Assembly (NCBI RefSeq): GCF_900184225.1
Contig: NZ_FXWZ01000002.1
Coordinates: 124,001 to 188,000, forward strand
DNA length: 64,000 nt
Source: Brevibacterium ihuae
Lineage (GTDB): Bacteria > Actinomycetota > Actinomycetes > Actinomycetales > Brevibacteriaceae
Direction: 5' to 3'
Position 1 is the stretch's first letter. Each line of letters begins with the position of its first letter. A program made the translations under genes and the position numbers. This document shows positions 18,226 through 29,378 of this stretch, one piece after another. Below the pieces are notes generated by a model, which saw only the letters and a list, made by a program, of their open reading frames with translations, ran no database searches and was not told the origin of the DNA.

Positions 18226-18687
18226 TCAGCGCTCGGTGAGCGCTGCGGCGAGCGCGCGCGGCCGGCGCGAGGACACGAGCCAGTACGGGGTGGGGTCGGC
18301 GGGGTCGTCGATGACGACCTTGACCACGGTCTTCACCCACGGGCGGATCATGAGGTAGGCCCGGGCGTCGAGCTCCGCCCCGCGGGCGACGAAGGAGTCG
18401 CGCTCGTCGTAGGGGATCGCCTCGGCGACGAATCGGCGGTCGATGTGGGCGGGTCCCGCGCGCAGGGCGTCGCCGGTGACGACGACGGGGGAGGACATCG
18501 ACCGCAGCCAGGCCGCCGCGAGGACGAAGACGACGATCGGGACGACGAGGGCGCCGAACTCCCACACGGGGTACACCATCGCCGCCGTCATCGCTGACAG
18601 GAGGGCGGTGACGATCCACCACGACACGGGCGGCCACAGCCGCTCGGAATAGCGCACGGCGGTGTCCGATCCGGGAAGAGCACTCAT
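18226..18687 (-). CDS. DUF3093 family membrane protein
   Basis: A 153-residue protein with two adjacent membrane segments near residues 22-42 ([20 protein letters not shown]) and 46-64 ([17 protein letters not shown]), followed by a cytoplasmic beta-rich domain of about 85 residues ending in [19 protein letters not shown]. This is the DUF3093 layout (M. tuberculosis Rv2698 type), function unknown. The ATG at 18687 gives the family N-terminus ([13 protein letters not shown]); the longer open frame to 18843 overlaps the dut promoter and is rejected. It is divergent from dut. Confidence 0.88.
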   Translation of the reverse strand: MSALPGSDTAVRYSERLWPPVSWWIVTALLSAMTAAMVYPVWEFGALVVPIVVFVLAAAWLRSMSSPVVVTGDALRAGPAHIDRRFVAEAIPYDERDSFVARGAELDARAYLMIRPWVKTVVKVVIDDPADPTPYWLVSSRRPRALAAALTER

Positions 18688-18782
18688 GCCCCCATCCTCC
18701 CACAGCGTCGCTCGCGCGGGCCGTCCGGCCGGTTCCGGGAGCCGACCCCGGCGACCCGCGGGCCGGGAATCCCGGTCCGCGC

Positions 18783-18812
18783 TTGGGCGAGCCGCCTCCG
18801 CACCGATAGAGT
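18783..18812 (+). promoter_or_regulatory. Promoter of dut with leaderless start
   Basis: TTGGGC (18783-18788) and TAGAGT (18807-18812) are 18 bases apart. The GTG start of dut at 18821 lies 9 bases after the -10 box and has no ribosome binding site, so the message should be leaderless. Confidence 0.6.
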
Positions 18813-18820
18813 GCGGCACT

Positions 18821-19279
18821 GTGACCATCGAACACGAGACCATCGCGCTGCTCCGCCTCGATCCGGAGCTGCCGGTCCCTGCCTACGAGCACGACTCCGA
18901 TGCCGGGGCGGACCTATGCGCACGGGACGACGTCGTCCTGCGGCCCTTCGAGCGCGCGCTCGTCCCCACCGGGATCGCCCTCGCGCTGCCGGAGGGGTTC
19001 GCCGGGTTCGTCCACCCGCGCTCGGGCCTCGCGGTCCGCAGCGGACTGTCGATCGTCAATGCGCCGGGCACCATCGATGCCGGGTACCGCGGCGAGATCA
19101 AGGTCCCGCTCATCAACCTCGACCCGAACACCCCGATCGAGCTCAGCCGAGGCGACCGGATCGCCCAGCTCGTGATCCAGCGCGTCGTGCACGCCCGCTT
19201 CACCCCCGTCGACAGCCTCGAGGTCTCGGCCCGGGGCGAGCGCGGCTTCGGATCGACCGGCGGCTTCGCCGCCGACTGA
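18821..19279 (+). CDS. dut: Deoxyuridine 5'-triphosphate nucleotidohydrolase
   Basis: Trimeric dUTPase, 152 residues, hydrolysing dUTP to dUMP and pyrophosphate. The five family motifs are visible: [10 protein letters not shown] (1), [11 protein letters not shown] (2), [16 protein letters not shown] (3), [10 protein letters not shown] (4) and the flexible C-terminal [12 protein letters not shown] (5). The GTG at 18821 gives a normal N-terminus; the open frame before it covers the promoter. It is followed 49 bases later by the DUF3710 gene, the same order as in M. tuberculosis. Confidence 0.96.
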   Translation: MTIEHETIALLRLDPELPVPAYEHDSDAGADLCARDDVVLRPFERALVPTGIALALPEGFAGFVHPRSGLAVRSGLSIVNAPGTIDAGYRGEIKVPLINLDPNTPIELSRGDRIAQLVIQRVVHARFTPVDSLEVSARGERGFGSTGGFAAD

Positions 19280-19328
19280 CCGGCCCGGCCCGCACCACCA
19301 CGTGACCCCCACCCGAAGGAAGGACAGC

Positions 19329-20126
19329 ATGGGACTCTTCGATCGCTTCCGCAGGTCCGCACCCGCCGAGGACGCCGACGACCGCACCGACGCACCCGGC
19401 ACCGAGGAGGACCTCGACGACGTGCTCACCGACGAGGAGCCCGACACCGCCGCCGAGGACGCTGCGGACGAGGACGAGGAGGACCTCGCCAAGGCCGCGC
19501 CGCTCGATCGCCTCGACGCGGGGCCGTGGGACTCCGAGGAGAAGTTCGGGGAGGAGAACCGGATCGACCTCGGCGCCCTCCGGATCCCGGTCCGCGACGG
19601 CATGCAGGTCCGCCTCGACGCCGAGGAGGGCACCGAGCGGATCCTCGCGGTGACCCTCGTCCACCGGGGCGGGGCCGTCCAGCTCCAGGCCTTCGCCGCC
19701 CCGCGTTCCGAGGGCTTGTGGACATCGGTGCGGACCCAGATCCGCGACAACGTCGCGCAGAAGGGCGGAGTCGTCGACGAGCTCTACACTGCGCTCGGCA
19801 CCGAGCTCCTCACCCGCATCCCCGTCCGCACGAAGGACGGGAAGGCCGCCGCCCGCGTCGCCCGCTTCGCCGGGGTCGACGGACCGCGCTGGTTCGTGCG
19901 CGGGGTCTTCACCGGCAAGGCCATCACCGACGAGGCGGTGCGCGACGACCTCGTGGCGATCTTCCGCGGGACCGTCGTCCACCGCGGCACCGAGGCGATG
20001 CCCCCGCGCGATCTCCTCGTCCTCACCCCGCCGAAGGCCGCCGCGAAACCGGCGCCCGAGAAGCCGGGCCGCGACGACGACATCGATCCGTTCGAGCGCG
20101 GCCCCGAGATCACCGAGGTCCGCTGA
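19329..20126 (+). CDS. DUF3710 family protein
   Basis: A 265-residue soluble protein of the DUF3710 family, always near dut in actinobacteria; function unknown. Residues 1-55 are a strongly acidic low-complexity segment (EDADDRTD, DEEPDTAAEDAADEDEED). The conserved domain runs from about 65 (PWDSEEKFGEENRIDLGALRIP) to 240 and includes PRWFVRGVFTGKA. The ATG at 19329 is supported by GAAGGAAGG 6-9 bases upstream. It is cotranscribed with the OB-fold gene 35 bases downstream. Confidence 0.9.
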   Translation: MGLFDRFRRSAPAEDADDRTDAPGTEEDLDDVLTDEEPDTAAEDAADEDEEDLAKAAPLDRLDAGPWDSEEKFGEENRIDLGALRIPVRDGMQVRLDAEEGTERILAVTLVHRGGAVQLQAFAAPRSEGLWTSVRTQIRDNVAQKGGVVDELYTALGTELLTRIPVRTKDGKAAARVARFAGVDGPRWFVRGVFTGKAITDEAVRDDLVAIFRGTVVHRGTEAMPPRDLLVLTPPKAAAKPAPEKPGRDDDIDPFERGPEITEVR

Positions 20127-20161
20127 GTGCGCGTGCAGGCGAAGCCCGGGGAGGGCCGCCG

Positions 20162-20527
20162 ATGAGCGCCCTCGGTCGGCTCCTCGACCGGTTCGGCTCG
20201 AAGGACGTCGAGGCGGACGAGGACATCCACGCCGCGAGCGCGGTGCCCGACGCGATCCCGCTCGCGGAGCTGCCGCTGCGCGAGGCGACCCGGGTCGCCG
20301 GAGTCGTCGTCGCGGTCACCCGGTCCCTGCCCCACGAGTCCCCGCGCCTCGACATCGTCATCAGCGACGGCACCGGCTCGGCCGCGGCGCGCTTCCTCGG
20401 CCGGCGGGAGATCCCGGGGGTGGCGGCCGGTCGCGTCATCGTCCTCGAGGGCCGCTTCTGCGCCCAGGACGGCGGGGCGCGGACCGTGAATCCCGCCTAC
20501 CGGCTCATCGGCTCAGCGGCCGAATGA
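20162..20527 (+). CDS. OB-fold nucleic-acid-binding protein
   Basis: A 121-residue protein with a single OB fold at about residues 45-115 (TRVAGVVVAVTRSLP, DIVISDGTGSAAARFLGRREIPGV, VIVLEGRFCAQDG), similar to the anticodon-binding-type OB domains of actinobacterial Rv2694c homologues. It probably binds single-stranded nucleic acid; the partner is unknown. In mycobacteria a DUF3159 membrane protein gene sits between this gene and trkA; here it is missing. The stop overlaps the end of the convergent trkA gene by 15 bases. Confidence 0.85.
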   Translation: MSALGRLLDRFGSKDVEADEDIHAASAVPDAIPLAELPLREATRVAGVVVAVTRSLPHESPRLDIVISDGTGSAAARFLGRREIPGVAAGRVIVLEGRFCAQDGGARTVNPAYRLIGSAAE

Positions 20528-21199
20528 GCCGGCGGGCCGCTCGTCGGCCCCGAGGAGCGCGCGCAGCGGCTCGATCCGGTCCGGCGCGACGACGAAGAAC
20601 AGCTCGTCGGCCGGCTCGATGACGTCATCGGCCGAGGGTGCGATGACCTTCCCATTGCGGAGGACGGCGACGAGGACGGTGTCGCCGGGCCAGGACACCG
20701 CACCCACCCGCTCACCGCACACCTCGGCGCGCTCGCCGACGGTGAACTCCATGAGCGCCGCCTGGCCCCGGCCGAGGTCGAGCAGGTGGACGAGACCGCC
20801 GACCTCGACCGCCTCTTCGACGAGCGAGGTCATGAGGCGCGGGGTCGACACGGCCACGTCGACGCCCCAGTTGTCGTCGAACAGCCATTCGTTGCGCGCG
20901 TTGTTCACCCGCGCCACGGTGCGCGGCACGCTGAACTCGGTCTTCGCGAGCAGGCTGAGGACGAGATTGGTCTTGTCGTCGCCGGTCGCCGCGACGACGA
21001 CATCGGCCTCGGAGATCCCGGCCTCGTCGAGCCCACCGAGCTCGCAGGCGTCGGCGAGCACCCAGGCCGCGCCCGGCACCCGGTCGCGGCGGATCGCCTC
21101 GCTGCTGCGGTCGATGAGCACGACCGTGTGATCGCGGCCCAGCAGCTCCCGGGCGACCGAGCGCCCGACGGAGCCGGCCCCGGCGATGACGACCTTCAT
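20513..21199 (-). CDS. trkA: TrkA/KtrA-type potassium channel regulatory protein (second gene)
   Basis: A 228-residue RCK protein. The N-terminal Rossmann domain starts MKVVIAGAGSVGRSVARELL and has the acidic end of strand 2 (VVLIDRSSEAI), consistent with NAD(H) binding. A C-terminal RCK_C domain (about 145-215: VGERAEVCGERVGAVSWP, ADELFFVVAPD) may bind c-di-AMP or another ligand. The ATG at 21199 overlaps the stop of the upstream trkA gene (ATGA), so the two are coupled and probably form a heteromeric ring. This matches CeoB/CeoC of mycobacteria. Confidence 0.92.
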   Translation of the reverse strand: MKVVIAGAGSVGRSVARELLGRDHTVVLIDRSSEAIRRDRVPGAAWVLADACELGGLDEAGISEADVVVAATGDDKTNLVLSLLAKTEFSVPRTVARVNNARNEWLFDDNWGVDVAVSTPRLMTSLVEEAVEVGGLVHLLDLGRGQAALMEFTVGERAEVCGERVGAVSWPGDTVLVAVLRNGKVIAPSADDVIEPADELFFVVAPDRIEPLRALLGADERPAGSFGR

Positions 21200-21867
21200 T
21201 CGACGTCCTCCTGGGTGAGCGGCTGGTCGAGGGTGCGGGTGATCTCGTCGAGGTCGTCCTTCGCGCAGACGAGGTGCACGAGATCGCCGTCCTGCACGAG
21301 GGTCGTCGGCGTGACGAGCACGCCCTCCCCGGTGCGGGTGACGTAGGCGACGCGGGCGGGCACGGCGGATTCGATGTCGGCGACCGGCCGGGCCACCCAG
21401 TCCGGGTGGAGATGGACCTCGGCGAGCACGAGGCGGCCGGAGGGCTCCCGGAACTCGGTGACGGCGCCCTGCGGGATGAGCCGGCGCATCATCTGGTCTG
21501 CCGTCCAGCGCACGGTCGCCACCGTGGGGATGCCGAGCCGCTCGAAGATCTGGGCGCGGCGCGGGTCGTAGATGCGGGCGGCGACGTTCGTCACCCCGAA
21601 GGTCTCGCGGGCGACGCGCGCGGCGAGGATGTTCGAGTTGTCGCCGGAGGACACCGCGGCGAAGGCGTAGGCCTCGCCGGTGCGCGCCCGCTCGAGGGTG
21701 TCGCGGTCGAAGCCGACGCCGGTGACCGTCTCGCCCCGGAACGCGTCGCCGAGCGCCCGGAACGCGTCCGGGTCCTGATCGATGACCGCGACGGTGTGAC
21801 CGGCCGCATCGAGCGCGGTCGCGAGCGAGGCGCCGACCCGTCCGCAGCCCATGATGACGAAATGCAT
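21196..21867 (-). CDS. trkA: TrkA/KtrA-type potassium channel regulatory protein (first gene)
   Basis: A 223-residue RCK protein, first of the coupled pair. MHFVIMGCGRVGASLATALD and VAVIDQDPDAF give a GxGxxG Rossmann fold; a C-terminal RCK_C domain covers about residues 135-215. The ATG at 21867 follows a GGGGG-containing leader at a normal distance. It is divergent from the KimA-like permease, sharing a 41-base promoter region, which suggests that the TrkA pair regulates that transporter or another potassium channel. Confidence 0.92.
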   Translation of the reverse strand: MHFVIMGCGRVGASLATALDAAGHTVAVIDQDPDAFRALGDAFRGETVTGVGFDRDTLERARTGEAYAFAAVSSGDNSNILAARVARETFGVTNVAARIYDPRRAQIFERLGIPTVATVRWTADQMMRRLIPQGAVTEFREPSGRLVLAEVHLHPDWVARPVADIESAVPARVAYVTRTGEGVLVTPTTLVQDGDLVHLVCAKDDLDEITRTLDQPLTQEDVE

Positions 21868-21894
21868 CCGCGCGGACCCCCTTCCCTCGTGGCC

Positions 21895-21909
21895 TACCAT
21901 TGGTGCTCG
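21895..21909 (+). promoter_or_regulatory. -10 box giving a leaderless start for the permease
   Basis: TACCAT at 21895-21900 ends 9 bases before the GTG at 21909. No Shine-Dalgarno element precedes that codon, whereas upstream TTG and GTG codons at 21900 and 21903 would fall inside or just after the -10 box. This fixes the likely start. Confidence 0.5.
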
Positions 21910-23933
21910 TGGCACGCAGATTCTCCGATGCCGTCAAAAGACTACTCGTCGGACGGCCCTTCCGCAGTGATCACTTCCGCAGGGAAGCGCTGCCGAAGCG
22001 ACTCGCCATGCCGGTGTTCGCCTCCGACATGGTCTCCTCGGTGGCCTACGCCCCGGACGAGATCCTCCTCGCGCTCTCCCTGTCGGGCCTCGTCGCGCTC
22101 ACCGTGTCGCCGTGGATCGGGCTCGCCGTCGGCGCCGTCATCCTCGTCATCGTGCTGTGCTACCGGCTCAACCTCCGGGCCTACCCGTCCGGCGGCGGGG
22201 ACTACGCGGTGGCGAGCACGAACCTCGGGACCCGCGCCGGGCTGCTCGTCGCCGCCTCTCTGCTCGTCGACTTCGTCCTCACTGTCGCGGTGTCGATGAC
22301 GGTGTTCGCCGGATACATCGGTGCGATGATCCCCGAGCTCAAGCCCCACAAGGTCGTCATCGCCGTGGGCGGCATCGTGCTCGTCACCCTCGCCGGGCTG
22401 CGCGGCAGCGCGAGCATCCGCCGGTTCCTCGCGATCCCCACCTACCTCTTCATCCTCGCGGTGTTCGCGACGGTCGCGGTCGGCACGTACCGGGTCGTCA
22501 CCGGCGACACGCCGGTCGCGGCGACGAGCGGCTACAGCGTGCTGCCGATGGCCGAGGAGGAGACCGCACTCATGGGGCTGGCCGCGGTCTTCATCATCCT
22601 CCGCGCATTCTCGTCGGGCTCGGTCGCGCTCGCCGGGGTGCAGACCGTGGCGATGGCGGTGCCGGGCTTCCGCGCTCCCCGCGGTCGCAACGCCGCGGCC
22701 ACCCTCCTCCTCACCGGCGCGCTGTCGGCGTGCATGCTCGTCGGCCTGACCTGGCTCTCGGCGGTCATCGGCATCAAATACGTCGCCGCTCCGAGCGAGC
22801 AGCTCGTGGCGCGCAGCGGATCGCCCATCGGCGCCGACTTCGAGCAGGACCCGGTCCTCGGCCAGCTCGCGCAGGCGGTGTTCTCCGGGTTCCCGTTCAT
22901 GTTCTACGTCGTCGCCGCGGTGGCCGCGCTCGTCCTCCTCGTCGCCGCGAACACCTCGGTCGAGGGGTTCCCCGGGCTGGCCTCGCGGCTGGCCCGCGAC
23001 GGCTTCCTGCCGCGCCAGCTCGCCTCCCGCGGCGACCGATTGACCTTCTCCAACGGCATCCTCCTCCTCGCCGCGGCCGCCGCTGTGCTCGTCGTCGCCT
23101 TCCGCGCCTCGGTCCCGGACCTCATCGAGCTCTACCTCGTGGGGGTGTTCACCGCGTTCGTCCTCGGACAGCTCGGCATGATCCGCCACTGGACGGTGCG
23201 GATCCGTCGCATCGTGTCCTCACCAGTGCGCCGCCGCATGCAGCTCAACCGCGTGGTCAACGGACTCGGCTTCGTCCTCACCGCCCTCGTCCTCGTCGTC
23301 GTGCTCGTGACGAAGCTCGCCGGCGGGGCGTGGATCGCCGTCGCGGCGATCGCCGTGCTCTACCTCGTCATGGGGCTCATCCATCGGCACTACACCCGAG
23401 TCGACTCCGAGCTCGCCCCCGACGAGGACGACGAGTCCGCGCGCACGCTGCCGCCGAACACGCACGCCGTGGTCGTCGTCACCGAGATCCACAAGCCCAT
23501 GCTCCGCGCCCTCGCCTTCGCGCGGGCGAGCCGGCCGACCTTCCTCAACGCGATCACCGTGGCCGTCGACGAGGACGCCGCCGTGCGGCTGCAGGACCGG
23601 TGGGACGAGATGGACCTCCCGGTGCCGCTCACCATCCTCGACTCGCCGTACCGCGAGCTCGTGCGACCGGTGATGAACCACATCACGAATCTCCGCCGGC
23701 GCTCGCCGCGCGACCTCGTCATCGTCTACATCCCGCAGTACATCGTCGGCCGCCGGTGGGAGAACCTGCTCCACAACCAGACGTCGCTGCGCCTCAAGTC
23801 CCGCTTGCTGTTCGTCCCCAACGTCGTGGTGGCGAGCGTCCCGTGGCGACTCCGGTCGTTCACCCGCGCCCGCGACCAGCTCATCCGCCGTGCCGGGGAC
23901 ATCGACGCCGAGTCCTTCCGGGAGCTCCGATGA
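21909..23933 (+). CDS. APC-superfamily permease, KimA-like potassium transporter
   Basis: A 674-residue transporter with about twelve membrane segments between residues 35 and 480 and a cytoplasmic C-terminal domain of about 160 residues. The N-terminus RRFSDAVKRLLVGRPFRSD, the AYAPDEIL helix and YPSGGGDYAVA fit the APC group that includes Bacillus KimA. The C-terminal domain (NTHAVVVVTEIHKP...SPYRELVRPVMNHI...VIVYIPQYIVGRRWE) resembles the USP-like domain of KimA. Proton-coupled potassium uptake is inferred from this and from the divergent TrkA pair; the substrate is not proven. No ydaO-type riboswitch is present upstream. The stop overlaps the next start (ATGA). Confidence 0.85.
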   Translation: MARRFSDAVKRLLVGRPFRSDHFRREALPKRLAMPVFASDMVSSVAYAPDEILLALSLSGLVALTVSPWIGLAVGAVILVIVLCYRLNLRAYPSGGGDYAVASTNLGTRAGLLVAASLLVDFVLTVAVSMTVFAGYIGAMIPELKPHKVVIAVGGIVLVTLAGLRGSASIRRFLAIPTYLFILAVFATVAVGTYRVVTGDTPVAATSGYSVLPMAEEETALMGLAAVFIILRAFSSGSVALAGVQTVAMAVPGFRAPRGRNAAATLLLTGALSACMLVGLTWLSAVIGIKYVAAPSEQLVARSGSPIGADFEQDPVLGQLAQAVFSGFPFMFYVVAAVAALVLLVAANTSVEGFPGLASRLARDGFLPRQLASRGDRLTFSNGILLLAAAAAVLVVAFRASVPDLIELYLVGVFTAFVLGQLGMIRHWTVRIRRIVSSPVRRRMQLNRVVNGLGFVLTALVLVVVLVTKLAGGAWIAVAAIAVLYLVMGLIHRHYTRVDSELAPDEDDESARTLPPNTHAVVVVTEIHKPMLRALAFARASRPTFLNAITVAVDEDAAVRLQDRWDEMDLPVPLTILDSPYRELVRPVMNHITNLRRRSPRDLVIVYIPQYIVGRRWENLLHNQTSLRLKSRLLFVPNVVVASVPWRLRSFTRARDQLIRRAGDIDAESFRELR

Positions 23934-25252
23934 GCGCCCGGGGAGCCCGCCCGGACGCCGGTGCCGGCGGGGGAGAGCGCACGCTCGAGCTGCGCGTCAC
24001 CGCGCCCGCGGCCGGGGGAGAGTCGATCGCCCGGCACGACGGCCGCGTCGTGTTCGTCACCGGGGCGATCCCGGGGGAGACCGTCCGCGCCCGCATCACC
24101 GAGGAGCGCTCCCGGCTGCTCCGCGCCGAGGTCGTCGAGGTCCTCGATCCCTCGCCCCACCGGGTGCCGGACCGGCGCTCGGCGCTCGGTGCGCCGGGGG
24201 TGGGCGGCATCGAGTTCGCCCACGTCGAGCTCGCGCACTCCCGGAGGCTCAAGGAGGAGGCTGCGGCCGACCAGTTCACCCGCCTCGGCGGGCTCGACCG
24301 GGTTCCCGCGGTGAGCCCAGCCGCCCGCGAGGCCGTCGGCGGCACGGGGCTCGACTGGCGGACCCGCGTGCAGCTCGCGGTCGACGACTCCGGGCGACCG
24401 GGCATGTACGCCGCCCGCTCGCACTCCGTGGTCCCGGTGGGGACCCTGCCGCTCGCAGTGCCCGAACTCGACGCGCTCGGGCTCCAGCGCCTCGTGCTGC
24501 CCGGACTCACCCGGCTCGAGCTCGCCGCCGGGACCGACGGCGGTGCGGTTCTCGCCCACGGCCGGCTCTCCCGGACGTCGGCCGAGGCGCTCGGCGCCGC
24601 GCTGCAGGAGGCCTCCGGGAGTTGGAGCCTGCTCTCGCGGACCCGCGGCGCCGGTCGCAACCGGGGCGGCGGCGCCCGTGCGCGGGTCCGGGTGCTCTCG
24701 GGCGACGGGCGGGTGCGCCAGCGCGTCGCCGGCGTCGAGCGCACGTTCGCCATCGCCGCCGACGGGTTCTGGCAGGTCCACGTCGATGCGGCCGCCGAGC
24801 TCTCCCGCCGGGTCGTCGACGCGACCGCCGGGGCGTCGCGGGTGCTCGACCTCTACTGCGGCGCCGGCCTGTTCTCCGTGGCGATCGGGGAGGCCCACGG
24901 GGTCCCGGTGCACGGCATCGAGGGCTCGGACGCGGCGATCGACGCCGCCCGGCGGGCCGCCACCGGCCTCGACGCGGAGTTCGACACCGCTCGCGTGGAG
25001 CGGCTCACGACGCTGCCCGAGGCCGACACCGTGGTGCTCGACCCGCCCCGCGCCGGCATCGGCGCCGCGGTGGTCGCGCTGCTGTGCGGATCGGCGGCCC
25101 GCAGGATCGTCTACGTCTCGTGCGTCGGGGCGACGTTCGCCCGCGACGCCGCCGGCCTCGTCGCCGGCGGGTTCCGCATGACGGGCACCGAGGGCATCGA
25201 CCTGTTCCCGCTCACCGCGCACACCGAGTTCCTCAGCGTGTTCGAGCGCTGA
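23930..25252 (+). CDS. Class I SAM-dependent RNA methyltransferase with TRAM domain (RumA/TrmA-like)
   Basis: A 440-residue relative of 23S rRNA (uracil-5-)-methyltransferases. The TRAM RNA-binding domain lies at residues 14-75 (GRVVFVTGAIPGETVRARI). The Rossmann domain shows LDLYCGAGLFSVAIG (SAM site), VVLDPPRAG and YVSCVGATFARD, where the catalytic Cys is kept but the usual YVSCNPATLARD is altered. The C-terminal Glu is within HTEFL. The Fe-S cysteines found after TRAM in RumA are replaced (RRSALGAPGVGG), so a cluster is unlikely. Translational coupling to the permease (ATGA at 23930) matches the order Rv2690c-Rv2689c. Target base unknown. Confidence 0.88.
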   Translation: MSARGARPDAGAGGGERTLELRVTAPAAGGESIARHDGRVVFVTGAIPGETVRARITEERSRLLRAEVVEVLDPSPHRVPDRRSALGAPGVGGIEFAHVELAHSRRLKEEAAADQFTRLGGLDRVPAVSPAAREAVGGTGLDWRTRVQLAVDDSGRPGMYAARSHSVVPVGTLPLAVPELDALGLQRLVLPGLTRLELAAGTDGGAVLAHGRLSRTSAEALGAALQEASGSWSLLSRTRGAGRNRGGGARARVRVLSGDGRVRQRVAGVERTFAIAADGFWQVHVDAAAELSRRVVDATAGASRVLDLYCGAGLFSVAIGEAHGVPVHGIEGSDAAIDAARRAATGLDAEFDTARVERLTTLPEADTVVLDPPRAGIGAAVVALLCGSAARRIVYVSCVGATFARDAAGLVAGGFRMTGTEGIDLFPLTAHTEFLSVFER

Positions 25253-25273
25253 GACGCCGCCCGGGCACAGCGG

Positions 25274-25309
25274 ACCGGGGGCGCGCCTCGGCTGAGGCGC
25301 GCCCCCGGT
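25274..25309. terminator. 16-bp hairpin terminator
   Basis: Arms 25274-25289 and 25294-25309 (ACCGGGGGCGCGCCTC and its complement) pair perfectly around GGCT. It lies between the convergent methyltransferase and small membrane-protein genes. There is no T tract. Confidence 0.7.
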
Positions 25310-25341
25310 GGACGGGTCCGGCGGTCCGACCCGCCCCGGTG

Positions 25342-25563
25342 TCAGTAGGTGCCCGCGTACTCCGTGCGGGTGTGGGCGGGCGAGCGTTTCTCGAGCAGCG
25401 CGAGGACGATGAGCGCGACCCAGGTGAAGAGGAAGCCCCACAGCCCCCACCAGAACGTCGAGCGGGCCTTGCCGCGGGCGACGCGGCGGCAGATCCAGGC
25501 GAACAGCAGGCCGAGGAGGAGGGCGCCGAATCCGAATCCGGCGCCGAGGGTGATCGGGTCCAT
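25342..25563 (-). CDS. Small two-helix membrane protein
   Basis: A 73-residue hypothetical protein with two membrane segments: residues 5-25 (TLGAGFGFGALLLGLLFAWI) and 38-57 (WWGLWGFLFTWVALIVLALL), with a basic loop RRVARGKARS between them. Function not recognised. The ATG at 25563 is preceded by AAGGAG at 6 bases, which settles the start; the frame upstream to 25674 is not protein-like. It is divergent from acnA. Confidence 0.75.
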   Translation of the reverse strand: MDPITLGAGFGFGALLLGLLFAWICRRVARGKARSTFWWGLWGFLFTWVALIVLALLEKRSPAHTRTEYAGTY

Positions 25564-25748
25564 GGCGACTCCTTGCGTCGGGGGGCGCGCTGCGGGATGC
25601 ATGCGCTTCTGTCCCGTACAACCATGATGACCGGCCCGGCGATTCCCGGCGCGGGGGATTCCCACCGATCCCACAGACGGGAACCCGTCCCGGCAGGCGG
25701 GAACCCGGCCCGGATCGGTGGATACCGCGGGCCGAATGCGATAGGATT

Positions 25749-25766
25749 TATCTTGACGTCAAGATA
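25749..25766. promoter_or_regulatory. 18-bp perfect palindrome upstream of acnA, likely operator
   Basis: TATCTTGACGTCAAGATA is fully symmetric, and a second palindrome (AAGATATCTT, 25761-25770) overlaps its right edge. It contains TTGACG, usable as a -35 box, and a TAGGAT hexamer lies directly upstream at 25742-25747. The palindrome ends 101 bases before acnA. The surrounding sequence at 25741-25800 is clearly more AT-rich than its flanks. A dimeric repressor of the TetR, MarR or GntR type is a reasonable partner; none is encoded next to it. The rest of 25564-25867 holds short hairpins (GACGGG/CCCGTC; CCACCGATCC/GGATCGGTGG) and no gene. Confidence 0.6.
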
Positions 25767-25867
25767 TCTTCGGAAACATTTGTGTCACCTAAATCGACGC
25801 AGAGGTCGTCCAGCGGCCGGGTTTCCGTGCGAACCGATATCTCGTGCCAACGAACAGGAGACACACG

Positions 25868-28549
<2,682 letters not shown>

Positions 28550-28592
28550 GTCGACGCAGCGCCGCACCGGCGCCGCCGCTCATCGAGCGGAC

Positions 28593-28630
28593 CGAACGGG
28601 CCGGGATCCTCAGGGATCCCGGCCCGTTCG
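28593..28630. terminator. 17-bp hairpin terminator after acnA
   Basis: Arms 28593-28609 and 28614-28630 (CGAACGGGCCGGGATCC and complement) are perfect, with loop TCAG. It lies between acnA and the convergent reductase gene. Confidence 0.75.
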
Positions 28631-28667
28631 CGTGCTCCGACCCGGCACCGGGCGGAGCGCTGCGTCC

Positions 28668-29219
28668 TCAGTGCAGGCGGTAGGCGCGATAGGGCATGAC
28701 GCCGTCGAGGAGGCGGGCGTCGGTGAGCGTCAGCCGCACCGGTGGGGCGTCGGCCGGCAGGAGGAGGCGCCCGCGGCCCTGCAGCCAGGGGTAGTCGAAG
28801 AGCCGGATCTCGTCGACGAGGCCGGCGCGCAGCAGCGCGTGGCACACGGAGATGCTCCCGGTGACGACGATGTCCCCGCCCGCGCGCTCCCGCAGCTCGC
28901 GGATCGCGGCGAGCGGATCGCGCACGACGGCGGAGTTCCGCCAGCCCGGGTCGGTGAGCGTGCGGGAGACCACGACCTTGTCGACCGTGTCGAGGTAATC
29001 CGAGATCCCTGCGGCATCGTCGGCATCCGGCCAGTACCCGCGGAAGTCCTCGAAGGTGCGCCGGCCGAGGACGACGAGATCGCAGGCCTCCTCCTGGGCG
29101 GCGTTGAGCTCGGCGAGCTCGCTCCGGCCCGGTACGGGGGGCTCCGGGTCGAACCAGTCGTCGAGCATCTCGATCGAGCCGTCGGCGGTGATGTTCTGGG
29201 TGATGATGACCGAGCGCAT
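28668..29219 (-). CDS. Dihydrofolate-reductase-like (RibD C-terminal fold) protein
   Basis: A 183-residue protein with the DHFR/RibD-C fold, related to YwjB/YyaP-type putative NADPH-dependent reductases. The N-terminus MRSVIITQNITADGSIE, the segment DLVVLGRRTFEDFRGYW and the nucleotide-binding GGDIVVTGSISVCHALL, followed by VDEIRLFDYPWLQGRGRLLL, are typical. The ATG at 29219 has GAGGAG 6 bases upstream. It is not DHFR proper, and its substrate is unknown. It is divergent from dxs and its leader ORF. Confidence 0.85.
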   Translation of the reverse strand: MRSVIITQNITADGSIEMLDDWFDPEPPVPGRSELAELNAAQEEACDLVVLGRRTFEDFRGYWPDADDAAGISDYLDTVDKVVVSRTLTDPGWRNSAVVRDPLAAIRELRERAGGDIVVTGSISVCHALLRAGLVDEIRLFDYPWLQGRGRLLLPADAPPVRLTLTDARLLDGVMPYRAYRLH

Positions 29220-29378
29220 GATGATCTCCTCGTCCGTCCTGCGTGTTCGTCTCCTCAGTGTGCACCGCTGTGAGGTGCGGGGATGATCCGATCCTGCGCG
29301 ATCCGACCAGCCCGGACACCGGTGCCCGCCGGGTCCTCCACTCTGGGAGCTCACCCAGGGACCGGGCAGTAGGATTGC

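Noticed and set aside
21868..21908. c-di-AMP (ydaO) riboswitch before the KimA-like gene
   Set aside because: The divergent gap is only 41 bases and the -10 box is 9 bases from the start, leaving no room for a riboswitch.
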